A DNA stretch of 64,000 nucleotides, taken from positions 124,001 through 188,000 of the forward strand of contig NZ_PYHR01000002.1 of the NCBI RefSeq assembly GCF_003121705.1. Direction: 5' to 3'. Shown piece by piece: positions 48,329 through 57,764 of the stretch. The DNA is from Serinibacter arcticus. GTDB taxonomy: Bacteria; Actinomycetota; Actinomycetes; Actinomycetales; Beutenbergiaceae. The notes beneath the pieces were generated by a model. The model was not told where the DNA came from. It did not search any database and was given only the letters and a program-made list of their open reading frames with translations. The first letter of the stretch is position 1; the number at the start of each line of letters is the position of its first letter. A program made the position numbers and the translations under genes.

Positions 48329-49042
48329 GTGCAGGTCGAGTTCTGCGGTGAGTGGTTCGACGTCGACCCCGAGACACCGTTCGTCGTCGGACGCGAGGGT
48401 GATCTCGCGATCGACGACAACCCCTACCTCCACCGGCGGTTCCTCGCCATCACGCACACGGGTGGGCTGTGGTGGCTGGAGAACGTCGGCTCGCTGATCC
48501 CGGCGACCGTCGCCGACGCGCAGGGCAACGTCCAGGCGTGGATCGCTCCCGGCGCACGGCTCCCGCTCGTCTTCGCACGGACGACGGTGCTCTTCACGGC
48601 CGGGCCGACGACGTACGAGCTGCTCGTGGTCGGCGAGGAGCCCGCCTACGTCTCCACCGCCCAGGAGGTCGAGCAGGGCGACACGACCATCGGCCCCGTC
48701 GTGCTCACCGACTCCCAGCGCGCCCTGGTCCTGGCGTTCGCCGAGCCGGTCCTGCGGGGCCGCGGCAGCACGACGGCGATCCCCACGTCGGCCCAGGCCG
48801 CCGCGCGGCTCGGCTGGACGATCACGCGTTTGAACCGCAAGCTCGACAACGTGTGCGACAAGCTCGCGCGGCAGGGGGTGCGCGGCCTCCGCGGCGGCCC
48901 CCGGAAGCTGGCGGTGAACCGCCGGGCACGCCTCGTGGAGCACGCCGTCGCCTCGCGTCTGGTCACCGTGGACGACCTGCCGCTGCTCGACGAGCAGGCG
49001 GCGCTGGCGGCCGCCGCGGCGGCCGAGCCCGAGGACGACTGA
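48329..49042 (+). CDS. FHA-like N terminus plus winged-helix C terminus, unknown function
   Basis: A 237-residue protein. VEFCGEWFDVDPETPFVVGREGDLAIDDNPYLHRRFLAITHTGGLWWLENVG is a FHA-type opening without the canonical S/H recognition set. The C terminus ARLGWTITRLNRKLDNVCDKLARQGVRGLRGGPRKLAVNRRARLVEHAVASRLV looks like a helix-turn-helix. AAGGAG six bases upstream makes GTG 48329 the start. Conserved as the third gene of such clusters, so likely a regulator or adaptor. Confidence 0.7.
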   Translation: MQVEFCGEWFDVDPETPFVVGREGDLAIDDNPYLHRRFLAITHTGGLWWLENVGSLIPATVADAQGNVQAWIAPGARLPLVFARTTVLFTAGPTTYELLVVGEEPAYVSTAQEVEQGDTTIGPVVLTDSQRALVLAFAEPVLRGRGSTTAIPTSAQAAARLGWTITRLNRKLDNVCDKLARQGVRGLRGGPRKLAVNRRARLVEHAVASRLVTVDDLPLLDEQAALAAAAAAEPEDD

Positions 49043-49130
49043 CCCCGCTCCACGGCGGTCGGGATCGTCGGTATCGACGACGGACCCGAGTCCCTGCCAC
49101 CGTTGGGCCTCGGATAACCTGGAACCTCAT

Positions 49131-52100
49131 GTGCCGAGTTCCCCGGGGGAGACGTTGACCGAGCGTTCGAGACGTCGCAGCACGGTCGCCAGCGCGACCG
49201 CCGTCAGCCTCGTGGTCGGGACGGTCGTCGCGCTCAGCCTGACCTACGACGGCGTCGCGACGGCGGACGTCAGCCTCAACGACGGGGGCGTCTGGGTCAC
49301 CTCCACCGGCGACGTCCAGTTCGGTCGCCTCAACTACCCGATCAGCCAGGTCGACGGTTCGCTCGCGGCCGACACCGCCGCGTTCGACGTGCTCCAGGAG
49401 GACGGCGACGTCCTCGTGATCGACGACGGCACCGACTACGTCAAGCGGGTCGATCCGGCCCAGGTCGCGTTCGTCGGGGGCGCCAGCCTCCCGGCCACCC
49501 GCGAGATCGCGCTCGGCAACGGCACGGTGTCCGTCCTCGACAGCGGTACCGGCGACCTGCGCATCGTGACCGTCGAGACGCTGAGCGTCCTCGAGGACGC
49601 CGAGACGCCGCCGACGCAGCGGTTCGACGCCCGCTCGGCGATCGACGTCGACGTCGAGGGCACCACCTGGGTCTTCGACCCCACCACGCGCGTGCTCACC
49701 GCCATCACGGCGGAGGAGGCCGAGATCTACGCCGCGATCGCGCGGGGCGAGGCCGCCGAGGCCGAGGCGACCGAGACCGCCGATGCCGACGCCGCCGACG
49801 ACGCGGCCTCGACCACGGGTGCGGAGGCCGCCGCGGGCGAGCTCCCCACCGACCTGGAGGACCTCGAGGAGCCCGAGCCCGAGACCTGGGACCTGACCGA
49901 GTCGATCCTGGCGCCCGACGACCTCGACGACGCGGAGATCTCCCTCACGACGGTCGGGACCAGCCCGGTCGTCCTCGTCCACCGGACCATCCGCGTGGAC
50001 GAGGAGAACGTCCCCCAGGTGGAGATCGTCCAGCCCGAGGTCGAGACCGTGCTGCTGTCGGAGCTCGCGGAGACCTACGAGCTCGACCTCGACGCCGAGG
50101 AGGTCGCCCTGCAGGCCACGGGCGAGGCCCGACCGGACGTCACGCTCGCGACGCGCGACGCCGTCGTGCGCCTCCCGCTGGACGGCGGTGAGCCCGACGT
50201 CGCCGAGGCCGGTGTGTCCGGCAGCCCGGCGACCCCCGTCGTCGTCAACGGCTGCGCCTACGGCGCCTGGAGCGGCGACACCAGCGCGACCGTACGGCTG
50301 TGCAACGACGCCGGCGTGCCGTGGCAGGTCGACGGCCTCGCGCCCGACGCCGACCTCACCTTCCGCATGAACCGCGGCTACGTGGTCCTCAACGACATGG
50401 CCACGGGCGCCGTCTGGAAGATCGAGAACCAGCTCATCCCCGTGGACGACTGGCTCGACACCTCCCCGCCGCCCAACGCGCAGCAGGAGGAGGAGGACTC
50501 CCACGACACGGTCCAGGAGGACGTTCCGCTCGACCGCGACGAGGAGAACCGGCCTCCGACCGCGAACGACGACACCCTGGGGCTGCGCCCCGGGACGACG
50601 CGGCTGCTGCCGGTGCTCGACAACGACGCCGACCCCGACGGCGACCTCCTCACCGTCCTGCCGCCCGCCGACTTCCCCGAGGGGTTCGGGACGCCGCAGG
50701 TCGTGCTCGGCGGTCGCGCGCTCCAGGTCGTCGTCCCCGAGGACGCCTCCGGCAGCGGCACCTTCACCTACACCGCCGACGACGGTCGCGGCGGCACCGA
50801 CGACGCCACCGTCACGCTCAACGTCGTGCCCCCGGGGGAGAACAACCCCCCGGAGCTGCTGCGCGACATCACCATGCAGGTCTCCAGCGGCGCCAGCGTC
50901 AGCCGGAACGTGTTCGCGGACATCCGCGACCCCGACGGCGACGAGCTCACGCTGTCGTCGGCGACCGTCGACAGCGAGGGCGACAGCGTCCGCACGACGC
51001 CGGACGGGAACGTCACGTTCTCCGACGCCGGGGTCTCGACGGCGGCCAAGACCATCACGCTGCAGGTCTTCGACGGGTACGACGCCACCCCGATCGACAT
51101 CATGGTCGAGGTGGTCGACGGGAACCAGCCGCCGCGGGCCGAGTTCGACTTCGCCTCCGGTTTCGTCGGCGACACGATCGTCGTCGAGCCGCTGCTGAAC
51201 GACACGGACTCCTCCGGCGAGCCCCCGAGGCTGGCGCAGGTCAACCCGTTCTCGCCCGGTGGCACGACCACGCCCAACTACACCGACGGGACGGTCGAGC
51301 TCACGGCCGACCAGCCCGGCGCGTACTACGCGACCTACCTCATCGCCGACGACGACGGCGCGACCGGCGAGGGACTCATCCGCGTGGACGTCAAGGCGCG
51401 GGGCGAGGGCGACCCGATCGCCGTCCGCGACACGGCGCTGCTACCGCCGGGCGGCGAGGTCGTCGTCGACGTCCTGGTGAACGACACCGATCCCCGTGGC
51501 GGGGTGCTCGCGGTGCAGCAGGTCGACGTGCCGACCGGCTACGGGCTGAACGTCGCCGTCATCGAGCACCGGCTGCTGCGCATCACCAGCGACCGGGTGC
51601 TCCAGGAGCCCGTCACCGTCGGCTACACGATCGCGAACGAGAGCGGGACGGCCGAGGGCCAGGTCCAGGTGATCCCGCTCCAGGCCGACACCCAGCCGCA
51701 GCCGCCGATCGCCGTCAAGGACGTCGCGAACGTGCGGGTCGGCGACTACGTGACGATCCCCGTCCTCGCCAACGACCACCACCCCAACGGGCTCGAGTTC
51801 CACGTCGAGGAGACGATCGTGACGCCGCCCGCGGCCGGCCTGATGTTCGTGACCCAGGACGTGGTGCGCTACCAGGCGCCGACGGAGGCGGGGCAGCAGA
51901 CCGCCATCTACTCCGTCGTCGACTCCAACGGGCAGAAGACCTCGGCCCAGATCGTGATCAACGTGCTCGCGTCCGAGGGCAACGCCGCCCCCGTGCCCGT
52001 GGACGTCGAGACCCGGGCGTTCCAGCGCGAGCGGATCCGGGTCCCGATCACGCTGATCGGCATCGACCCCGACGGCGACTCGGTCCAGCTCCTCGGCATC

Positions 52101-55100
52101 GGCTCCGCGCCGACGCTCGGCCAGATCGTGGAGGTGGGGACGGACTACCTCGACTACGTGGCGTATCCCAACTCGGTCGGCACCGACGAGTTCACGTTCC
52201 AGGTGCGCGACCGTCCGGGTCAGATCGCCACGGGTGCCGTGTCCGTGGGGATCGTTCCGCCGCCGGCCATCAACCGCAATCCCGTGGTGCCGGCCGTCGA
52301 GGCCCACCACCGCCCCGATCGCGACGTCACGGTGGACGTGCTGGCCGAGGCGACGGATCCCGACGGCGATGCGCTCGTCGTCGACGCTTTCATCGACAAG
52401 GGCGGGCTCGAGGTCACGACGGGCGAGGAGAGCCGGCTCGCGATCCGCACGCCGGTCGATCCCGGCACCTACACGGTGACCTTCCGGGTGATCGACCGCA
52501 ACGGCGGTCAGGCGATCTCGACGCTCACGCTCCAGGTCTCGCCCGACGCCCCGCTGCACACGCCGATCGCGCTGGACGACATGGTGCCCGTCCCGGAGAT
52601 CGTGGGGCAGGACTCCGTCGAGGTCGACGTGCTCGCCAACGACTACGACCCCGACGGCGAGGCGGCCTCGCTCGTGCTCGGCCTGCCGGACGGACAGCCG
52701 AACGCGTCGCTGGTCACGGTCGACGGGATCAGCAAGGTGCGGGTCGTGCTCGCGCCGACCCGTCAGATCGTCACCTACCAGGTGACCGATCCGGACGGCC
52801 TGTCGACCTATGCCTTCGTGGACGTGCCCGGGGTGGAGGACTCCGGTCCCGCGCTGCGGACCGATCTCGCCCCGCTCGAGGTCCTCACGGGTCAGCCGCT
52901 GACGATCGAGCTGAACGACGTGATCGTCACGGTCTCGGGCGACCCGGTGCAGGTGACGGACACGAGCAAGGTGCTCGCCACCAACTCCGACGGCTCGGAG
53001 CCCGTCGTCGACAGCGACACCGTGACCTTCACGTCGCTGGCCGGCTACGTCGGCCCGGCCAACGTCACCGTGGAGGTCACCGACGCGGCCGACCTCAACG
53101 ATCCGGAGCGCAAGGTCTCGACGCTCACGATCCCGATCGAGGTGCTCCCGGACGGCAACATGCCGCCCACGCTGAGCAGCACGGAGATCGACGTCGAGGC
53201 CGGGGTGACCGAGCCGCAGGTGATCAACCTGCAGAGCCTGTCCAACGACCTCAACCCCGAGGACCTGGAGAACCTGCGGTTCGAGCTGCTCGGGCAGCCG
53301 GCGGGCTTCACCGCCGAGCTCGTCAGCGGCATCGAGCTGCACGTCACCGCGGCGCTCGACACGCAGAAGGGCACGCGGGGGGAGTTCCAGGTCTCGGTCA
53401 CCGACCAGGTCAACGAGCCGGTGGTCGCCACGATGATCGCGAACGCCGTCGCGAGCCAGCGGCCGATGGCCTTCGCCGCCGACGACGACCTCGGTGAGGT
53501 GCAGCAGGGACAGACCGTCCCGATCGACGTGCTCGCCAACGACACCAACCCGTTCCCCGACCAGCCGCTCGTGATCGTCGGGACCCCCGAGGTCGAGACG
53601 GGGTCGGCCTCGGTCTCGGTGTCCGGCGGCACCGTGAGCGTCACCCCGCCCCAGGACTTCGTCGGCCGCCTCTCGATCCTCTACACGGTGCAGGACGCGA
53701 CCCAGGACCCCGACCGCGCCGTGCAGGCGCGCATCCGCGCCAACGTCATCGGCGTTCCCGCCGCCCCGTCGGCGCCGCGGGTCGAGGCCGTCGGGAACCG
53801 CGAGGTGACGCTGTCGTACACGACGCCCGTCGACAACGGCGCCCCGATCACGGGTTACACGGTGACCTGGGCGGGCGGCGCGCAGCAGTGCGCCGCGACG
53901 ACCTGCGTCATCGGGGGCCTGACCAACAACGTCGAGTACACGTTCACGGTGACGGCGAGCAACAAGGTCGGCGAGGGGCCCGCCAGCGCGTCCTCCGCCA
54001 TCGCCCGCCCCGATGTCAAGCCCGAGGCCCCGTCCGCTCCGACCCTGGCGTTCGGCAACGCGCTGATCGACGTCACGTGGACGACGCCGGTGAACGAGGG
54101 GTCGCCGATCCTGGAGTACGACGTCCAGATCTCGCCCGCGACGGGCGGTGGTCAGCAGACCGTCGGCGCCCAGACCCAGCTCACGTGGTCCTCGCTCCAG
54201 AACGGCACGGCCTACACGTTCCGCGTCCGGGCCCGCAACAGCGCACCGGATCCGGGGGACTGGTCGGCGTGGTCGGCCCCGGAGATCCCGGCGGCACCGC
54301 CGTCGCGCCCCGAGGCCCCGCGGGCGACGCGCGTCGACACCCCGATCGGCGGCCAGATCCAGGTCGCCTGGACGGCACCGGCGAACAACGGCGACGCCCT
54401 GCGCGACTACATCCTCACGCCGTACCGGACCGGCGTCGCGCAGCCGTCGATCAGTCTCCCGCCGGGGCAGACGTCCTACACCTACGCGGCCGACAACGGT
54501 CAGGACTACACGTTCACGGTCAGCACCTCCAACAAGGCGGGACCGTCGGAGACGTCGGCGGCCTCCGCCTCCGTCCGGTCGTTCGGCAAGCCCGGGCAGG
54601 TGACCGGCACGACCGCGGCTCCGACCGGCTCCAACGGCCAGATCGTCATCGACTACGGCACGCCGGGCGACAACGGCCAGGCGATCGACCGGTTCCAGTA
54701 CGCGCTGAACGGTGGCGGCTGGTCGAACGTGCCGGCCAACAAGACGATCGGCGGGCTCACGAACGGCTCGAGCTACACGGTCCAGGTCCGGGCGTGCAAC
54801 ACCTACTGCGGCGACGCCAGCGCGGCCACGGGTGCCGTCACGCCGTACGGTCCGATCGGTGCGCCCGCGGTGCGTGGCGAGAAGGTCGGGGCGCAGGGCG
54901 TCCGCTTCACGATCACGCGACCCGCCAGCGGCGCCAACGGAAGACCCGAGGCCGCGTTCCAGTACCGCGTGAACAACGGTGGCTGGGAGAACGTGCCCGG
55001 CAGCGGGGTCGTCAACCTCGGCAACGGCTACGACCAGGAGTTCACCGTGCAGGCGCGCTACGCCGTGTCCGGTCCGGCGCAGGAACAGCTGTCGAACACC

Positions 55101-55442
55101 GACACCCGACGGACCGACCCGCCGCCGCCGCCGGACCCGCCGCGGCTGTGGATCACGAAGGGTGGGGAGCGAGCCTGCCAGCGCCCGTACAGCCCGTCGG
55201 GCTGCTACACGCTCATCGTCCACTGGGCCGGCGTCACCGCGGACCGCGACCTGGTCGTCGGCTTCAACATGGACGGACAGTGCAACTTCTCGGGATCGGG
55301 ATACTCGCTCGCGATCCGCGGGGCGAGCGGTTCGCAGCAGATCTCTCGGGGGGACCCGCCGCCCCACCGCGGCGCCTGCTCCGGCCAGGTCTGGGTCACG
55401 GGTGCTCCCGGCGAGTTCACCGCTGAACGCAGAGCCTGGTGA
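49131..55442 (+). CDS. Giant membrane-anchored Ig/cadherin-like and Fn3 repeat protein
   Basis: A 2103-residue protein. A single N-terminal membrane helix (about 17-40, TAVSLVVGTVVALSLTYDG) leaves the rest outside. A beta-propeller-like region is followed by about ten tandem repeats of roughly 95-100 residues, each with an ND.D.DG-type loop (e.g. LDNDADPDGDLLTV near 497, LVNDTDPRGGVL near 782, LANDYDPDGEAASL near 1168, LANDTNPFPDQPLV near 1467), i.e. Big-type/cadherin-like calcium-loop domains. Five Fn3 domains occupy about 1545-2010 (SYTTPVDNGAPITGYTVTW, WTTPVNEGSPILEYDVQ, WTAPANNGDALRDYILTP). A Cys-bearing end domain closes it. Likely a surface rod or adhesin; GTG versus a TTG eight codons downstream is uncertain. 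Confidence 0.88.
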   Translation: MPSSPGETLTERSRRRSTVASATAVSLVVGTVVALSLTYDGVATADVSLNDGGVWVTSTGDVQFGRLNYPISQVDGSLAADTAAFDVLQEDGDVLVIDDGTDYVKRVDPAQVAFVGGASLPATREIALGNGTVSVLDSGTGDLRIVTVETLSVLEDAETPPTQRFDARSAIDVDVEGTTWVFDPTTRVLTAITAEEAEIYAAIARGEAAEAEATETADADAADDAASTTGAEAAAGELPTDLEDLEEPEPETWDLTESILAPDDLDDAEISLTTVGTSPVVLVHRTIRVDEENVPQVEIVQPEVETVLLSELAETYELDLDAEEVALQATGEARPDVTLATRDAVVRLPLDGGEPDVAEAGVSGSPATPVVVNGCAYGAWSGDTSATVRLCNDAGVPWQVDGLAPDADLTFRMNRGYVVLNDMATGAVWKIENQLIPVDDWLDTSPPPNAQQEEEDSHDTVQEDVPLDRDEENRPPTANDDTLGLRPGTTRLLPVLDNDADPDGDLLTVLPPADFPEGFGTPQVVLGGRALQVVVPEDASGSGTFTYTADDGRGGTDDATVTLNVVPPGENNPPELLRDITMQVSSGASVSRNVFADIRDPDGDELTLSSATVDSEGDSVRTTPDGNVTFSDAGVSTAAKTITLQVFDGYDATPIDIMVEVVDGNQPPRAEFDFASGFVGDTIVVEPLLNDTDSSGEPPRLAQVNPFSPGGTTTPNYTDGTVELTADQPGAYYATYLIADDDGATGEGLIRVDVKARGEGDPIAVRDTALLPPGGEVVVDVLVNDTDPRGGVLAVQQVDVPTGYGLNVAVIEHRLLRITSDRVLQEPVTVGYTIANESGTAEGQVQVIPLQADTQPQPPIAVKDVANVRVGDYVTIPVLANDHHPNGLEFHVEETIVTPPAAGLMFVTQDVVRYQAPTEAGQQTAIYSVVDSNGQKTSAQIVINVLASEGNAAPVPVDVETRAFQRERIRVPITLIGIDPDGDSVQLLGIGSAPTLGQIVEVGTDYLDYVAYPNSVGTDEFTFQVRDRPGQIATGAVSVGIVPPPAINRNPVVPAVEAHHRPDRDVTVDVLAEATDPDGDALVVDAFIDKGGLEVTTGEESRLAIRTPVDPGTYTVTFRVIDRNGGQAISTLTLQVSPDAPLHTPIALDDMVPVPEIVGQDSVEVDVLANDYDPDGEAASLVLGLPDGQPNASLVTVDGISKVRVVLAPTRQIVTYQVTDPDGLSTYAFVDVPGVEDSGPALRTDLAPLEVLTGQPLTIELNDVIVTVSGDPVQVTDTSKVLATNSDGSEPVVDSDTVTFTSLAGYVGPANVTVEVTDAADLNDPERKVSTLTIPIEVLPDGNMPPTLSSTEIDVEAGVTEPQVINLQSLSNDLNPEDLENLRFELLGQPAGFTAELVSGIELHVTAALDTQKGTRGEFQVSVTDQVNEPVVATMIANAVASQRPMAFAADDDLGEVQQGQTVPIDVLANDTNPFPDQPLVIVGTPEVETGSASVSVSGGTVSVTPPQDFVGRLSILYTVQDATQDPDRAVQARIRANVIGVPAAPSAPRVEAVGNREVTLSYTTPVDNGAPITGYTVTWAGGAQQCAATTCVIGGLTNNVEYTFTVTASNKVGEGPASASSAIARPDVKPEAPSAPTLAFGNALIDVTWTTPVNEGSPILEYDVQISPATGGGQQTVGAQTQLTWSSLQNGTAYTFRVRARNSAPDPGDWSAWSAPEIPAAPPSRPEAPRATRVDTPIGGQIQVAWTAPANNGDALRDYILTPYRTGVAQPSISLPPGQTSYTYAADNGQDYTFTVSTSNKAGPSETSAASASVRSFGKPGQVTGTTAAPTGSNGQIVIDYGTPGDNGQAIDRFQYALNGGGWSNVPANKTIGGLTNGSSYTVQVRACNTYCGDASAATGAVTPYGPIGAPAVRGEKVGAQGVRFTITRPASGANGRPEAAFQYRVNNGGWENVPGSGVVNLGNGYDQEFTVQARYAVSGPAQEQLSNTDTRRTDPPPPPDPPRLWITKGGERACQRPYSPSGCYTLIVHWAGVTADRDLVVGFNMDGQCNFSGSGYSLAIRGASGSQQISRGDPPPHRGACSGQVWVTGAPGEFTAERRAW

Positions 55443-55512
55443 GGGGCGTCATGATTCCGACACGCCCCGAGCACGATCCACCTCCCCAGAACGTCGAAAG
55501 GCCGGCCGCCAC

Positions 55513-56499
55513 GTGACCACCGCCCCCGCCCCGCAGTACATGACGGCCGAGCAGGCCGCCTGGTTCTCCCAGACGTTCACGCGCCTCGTCGACAACGTCG
55601 GCCAGGCGGTCCTCGGCAAGCCCGAGGCCGTCAAGCTCGCGTTCACGTGCCTGCTCTCGGGCGGCCACATGCTGCTCGAGGACTTCCCCGGCACGGGCAA
55701 GACGTCGTTGGCGCGCTCGCTCGCCGCGACCGTGCAGGCCACGCACAGCCGCATCCAGTTCACGCCCGACCTGCTCCCGAGCGACGTCACGGGTGTGACG
55801 ATCTTCGACCAGAACAGCCGCGAGTTCGAGTTCCACCCGGGCCCGATCTTCGCTTCGATCGTGCTGGCGGACGAGATCAACCGCGCCTCGCCGAAGACGC
55901 AGTCGGCACTGCTGGAGGTCATGGAGGAGGGGCGCGTCACGATCGACGGCACCCCCCACGAGGTGGGTCGTCCGTTCCTCGTCATCGCGACGCAGAACCC
56001 CATCGAGCAGGCCGGCACGTACCGGCTCCCCGAGGCGCAGCTCGACCGCTTCCTCATGAAGTCCTCGCTCGGCTACCCCGACCACGACGCCACGGTCGAC
56101 ATCCTCAGCGGGGCCGCGGTCCGCGACCGCTCGGCCACGCTGGCGCCCGTCATCACGGCGCAGGCCGTGGTCGAGATGATCGACCTCGCCGCCACCGTCT
56201 ACGTCGACCCCGCCGTGCTCGACTACGTCTCGCGCCTCGCCGCCGCGACGCGCTCCACGACCGACATCCGCCTCGGCGTCTCCGTCCGCGGCGCCCTGTC
56301 GCTCGTCCGGGCCGCGAAGAGCTGGGCCGCCGCGAACGGCCGCCACTACGTCGTGCCGGACGACATCAAGGACCTCGCCGAGCCGGTCCTCGCACACCGC
56401 ATGGTGATGGACGCGGAGGCCGAGTTCGACGGCGCGACGGCGGCCGTGTCGCTCGCCCGCGTGCTCGCCGACGTCGCACCGCCCCAGCAGCGCGCCTGA
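55513..56499 (+). CDS. MoxR-family AAA+ ATPase
   Basis: A 328-residue AAA+ chaperone: Walker A EDFPGTGKTSLARSLA, Walker B SIVLADEINRASPKTQSALLEVMEEG, sensor ATQNPIEQAGTYRLPEAQLDRFLMK. MoxR ATPases with DUF58 partners mature metal or surface protein complexes. GTG 55513 lies 70 bases after the giant protein and ends two bases before the DUF58 start, so the three probably form one unit. The MoxR substrate here may be the giant protein or the membrane partners; this is inference. Confidence 0.93.
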   Translation: MTTAPAPQYMTAEQAAWFSQTFTRLVDNVGQAVLGKPEAVKLAFTCLLSGGHMLLEDFPGTGKTSLARSLAATVQATHSRIQFTPDLLPSDVTGVTIFDQNSREFEFHPGPIFASIVLADEINRASPKTQSALLEVMEEGRVTIDGTPHEVGRPFLVIATQNPIEQAGTYRLPEAQLDRFLMKSSLGYPDHDATVDILSGAAVRDRSATLAPVITAQAVVEMIDLAATVYVDPAVLDYVSRLAAATRSTTDIRLGVSVRGALSLVRAAKSWAAANGRHYVVPDDIKDLAEPVLAHRMVMDAEAEFDGATAAVSLARVLADVAPPQQRA

Positions 56500-56501
56500 G
56501 C

Positions 56502-57764
56502 ATGTCCACGACGTCCCGCACCCCCGCACCCGTCGCGGGGACCACCACCCGCGGTCGCCTGTTCCAGGGCACGCGGTCGACCCTGCAGGCGGGCCTGCGC
56601 CAGGTCACCCCGGTCCTGGGATGGGTGAGCCTGTCGGCGTGGGTGGTGCTCGCCGTCGTCGTCGCGAGCCTCGTGATCGGCCACCGTTTCGGGTGGGTCG
56701 AGCTGGTCGCGATCGGCTGGGGGCTCGGGGCGACGCTCGTCGTCGCGCTCGCCTTCACCGTCGGTCGCCACCCCTACGAGGTGCGGCTCCGGCTCCGCGA
56801 GCACCGCGTCACCGTCGGCGACCGGGCCGTCGGCGGCATCACGGTGCGCAACGTCGGCGACCGCCGCGTGCTACCTGCCCGGATCGAGCTGCCGGTCGGC
56901 GCCGGCCGAGCCGGCTTCGGCCTCCCGTCGCTGGGTGCGGGGGAGGAGCACGAGGACCTGTTCGCCGTCCCGACCTCCCGGCGCGCGGTCATCGTCGTCG
57001 GCCCCGTGAGCTCGGTGCGCGGCGACCCGCTCGGCCTCGTGCGCCGCACGGTCACGTGGACCAAGCCGCAGGAGCTCTACGTCCATCCCCGCACGGTTCG
57101 CCTCGCGAGCAGCCACTCCGGGCTGGTGCACGACCTCGAGGGCCAGGAGTCGCGGGACCTCACCGCCTCCGACCTCACCTTCCACGCGCTGCGCGAGTAC
57201 TCCCCGGGAGACGACCGCCGCAGCATCCACTGGCGCTCGTCCGCGCGCACCGGGAAGCTGATGGTCCGCCAGTTCGTCGAGACCCGGCGGTCGCAGCTCG
57301 TCGTCGCGCTCTCCTGCCGGCCCGGCGACTACGGCACGGATCCCGAGGAGTTCGAGCTCGCCATCTCGGCGCTCGGCTCCTACGCGCTGCACGCCGTGCG
57401 CGAGCAGCGCGACATCGCGGCGCTGACGACCCACGAGACGCTCCGCACCTCCTCGCCGGACGCGCTGCTCGACTCCCTCACGGCGGTCGAGCAGGCGGGC
57501 GGCGGCGTCACGCTGACCGAGACCTGCCGCACGATCGCCCGGGACTACCCGCGCGCCGCGATCATCGTCCTCGGCGTCGGGAGCGTGCCCGGCCCCCGTG
57601 ACCTGCGCGCCATGGCGTCGGTCCTGCCGCTCGGGGCGCAGGTCATCGCGGTGCGGGCCCAGCCCGGCGCGCCGACCGCCGTCCGGAAGATCCCGGGGCT
57701 GTCCTCCATCACGCTCGGGTCGCTCGGCGAGCTCGCCCGCGCCCAGCACCGGAGCTCCTCGTGA
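56502..57764 (+). CDS. DUF58 (von Willebrand-type A-like) protein, membrane
   Basis: A 420-residue protein: two N-terminal helices (WVSLSAWVVLAVVVASLVIG, LVAIGWGLGATLVVALAFTVG) then a beta-rich region and the DUF58 signature REYSPGDDRRSIHWRSSARTGKLMVRQFVETRRSQLVVALSC. The C-terminal half is a Rossmann-like A domain. Partners MoxR for substrate handling. ATG 56502 is two bases after the MoxR stop; GTG of the next gene overlaps its end by four bases. Confidence 0.92.
   Translation: MSTTSRTPAPVAGTTTRGRLFQGTRSTLQAGLRQVTPVLGWVSLSAWVVLAVVVASLVIGHRFGWVELVAIGWGLGATLVVALAFTVGRHPYEVRLRLREHRVTVGDRAVGGITVRNVGDRRVLPARIELPVGAGRAGFGLPSLGAGEEHEDLFAVPTSRRAVIVVGPVSSVRGDPLGLVRRTVTWTKPQELYVHPRTVRLASSHSGLVHDLEGQESRDLTASDLTFHALREYSPGDDRRSIHWRSSARTGKLMVRQFVETRRSQLVVALSCRPGDYGTDPEEFELAISALGSYALHAVREQRDIAALTTHETLRTSSPDALLDSLTAVEQAGGGVTLTETCRTIARDYPRAAIIVLGVGSVPGPRDLRAMASVLPLGAQVIAVRAQPGAPTAVRKIPGLSSITLGSLGELARAQHRSSS

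Noticed and set aside
51441-55367. A 1308-codon open frame on the minus strand opposite the giant surface protein
   Set aside because: At this GC content antisense frames stay open. The translation is Arg/Asp/Val/Gly/Leu-rich without domains, while the plus strand has clear Ig and Fn3 repeats.
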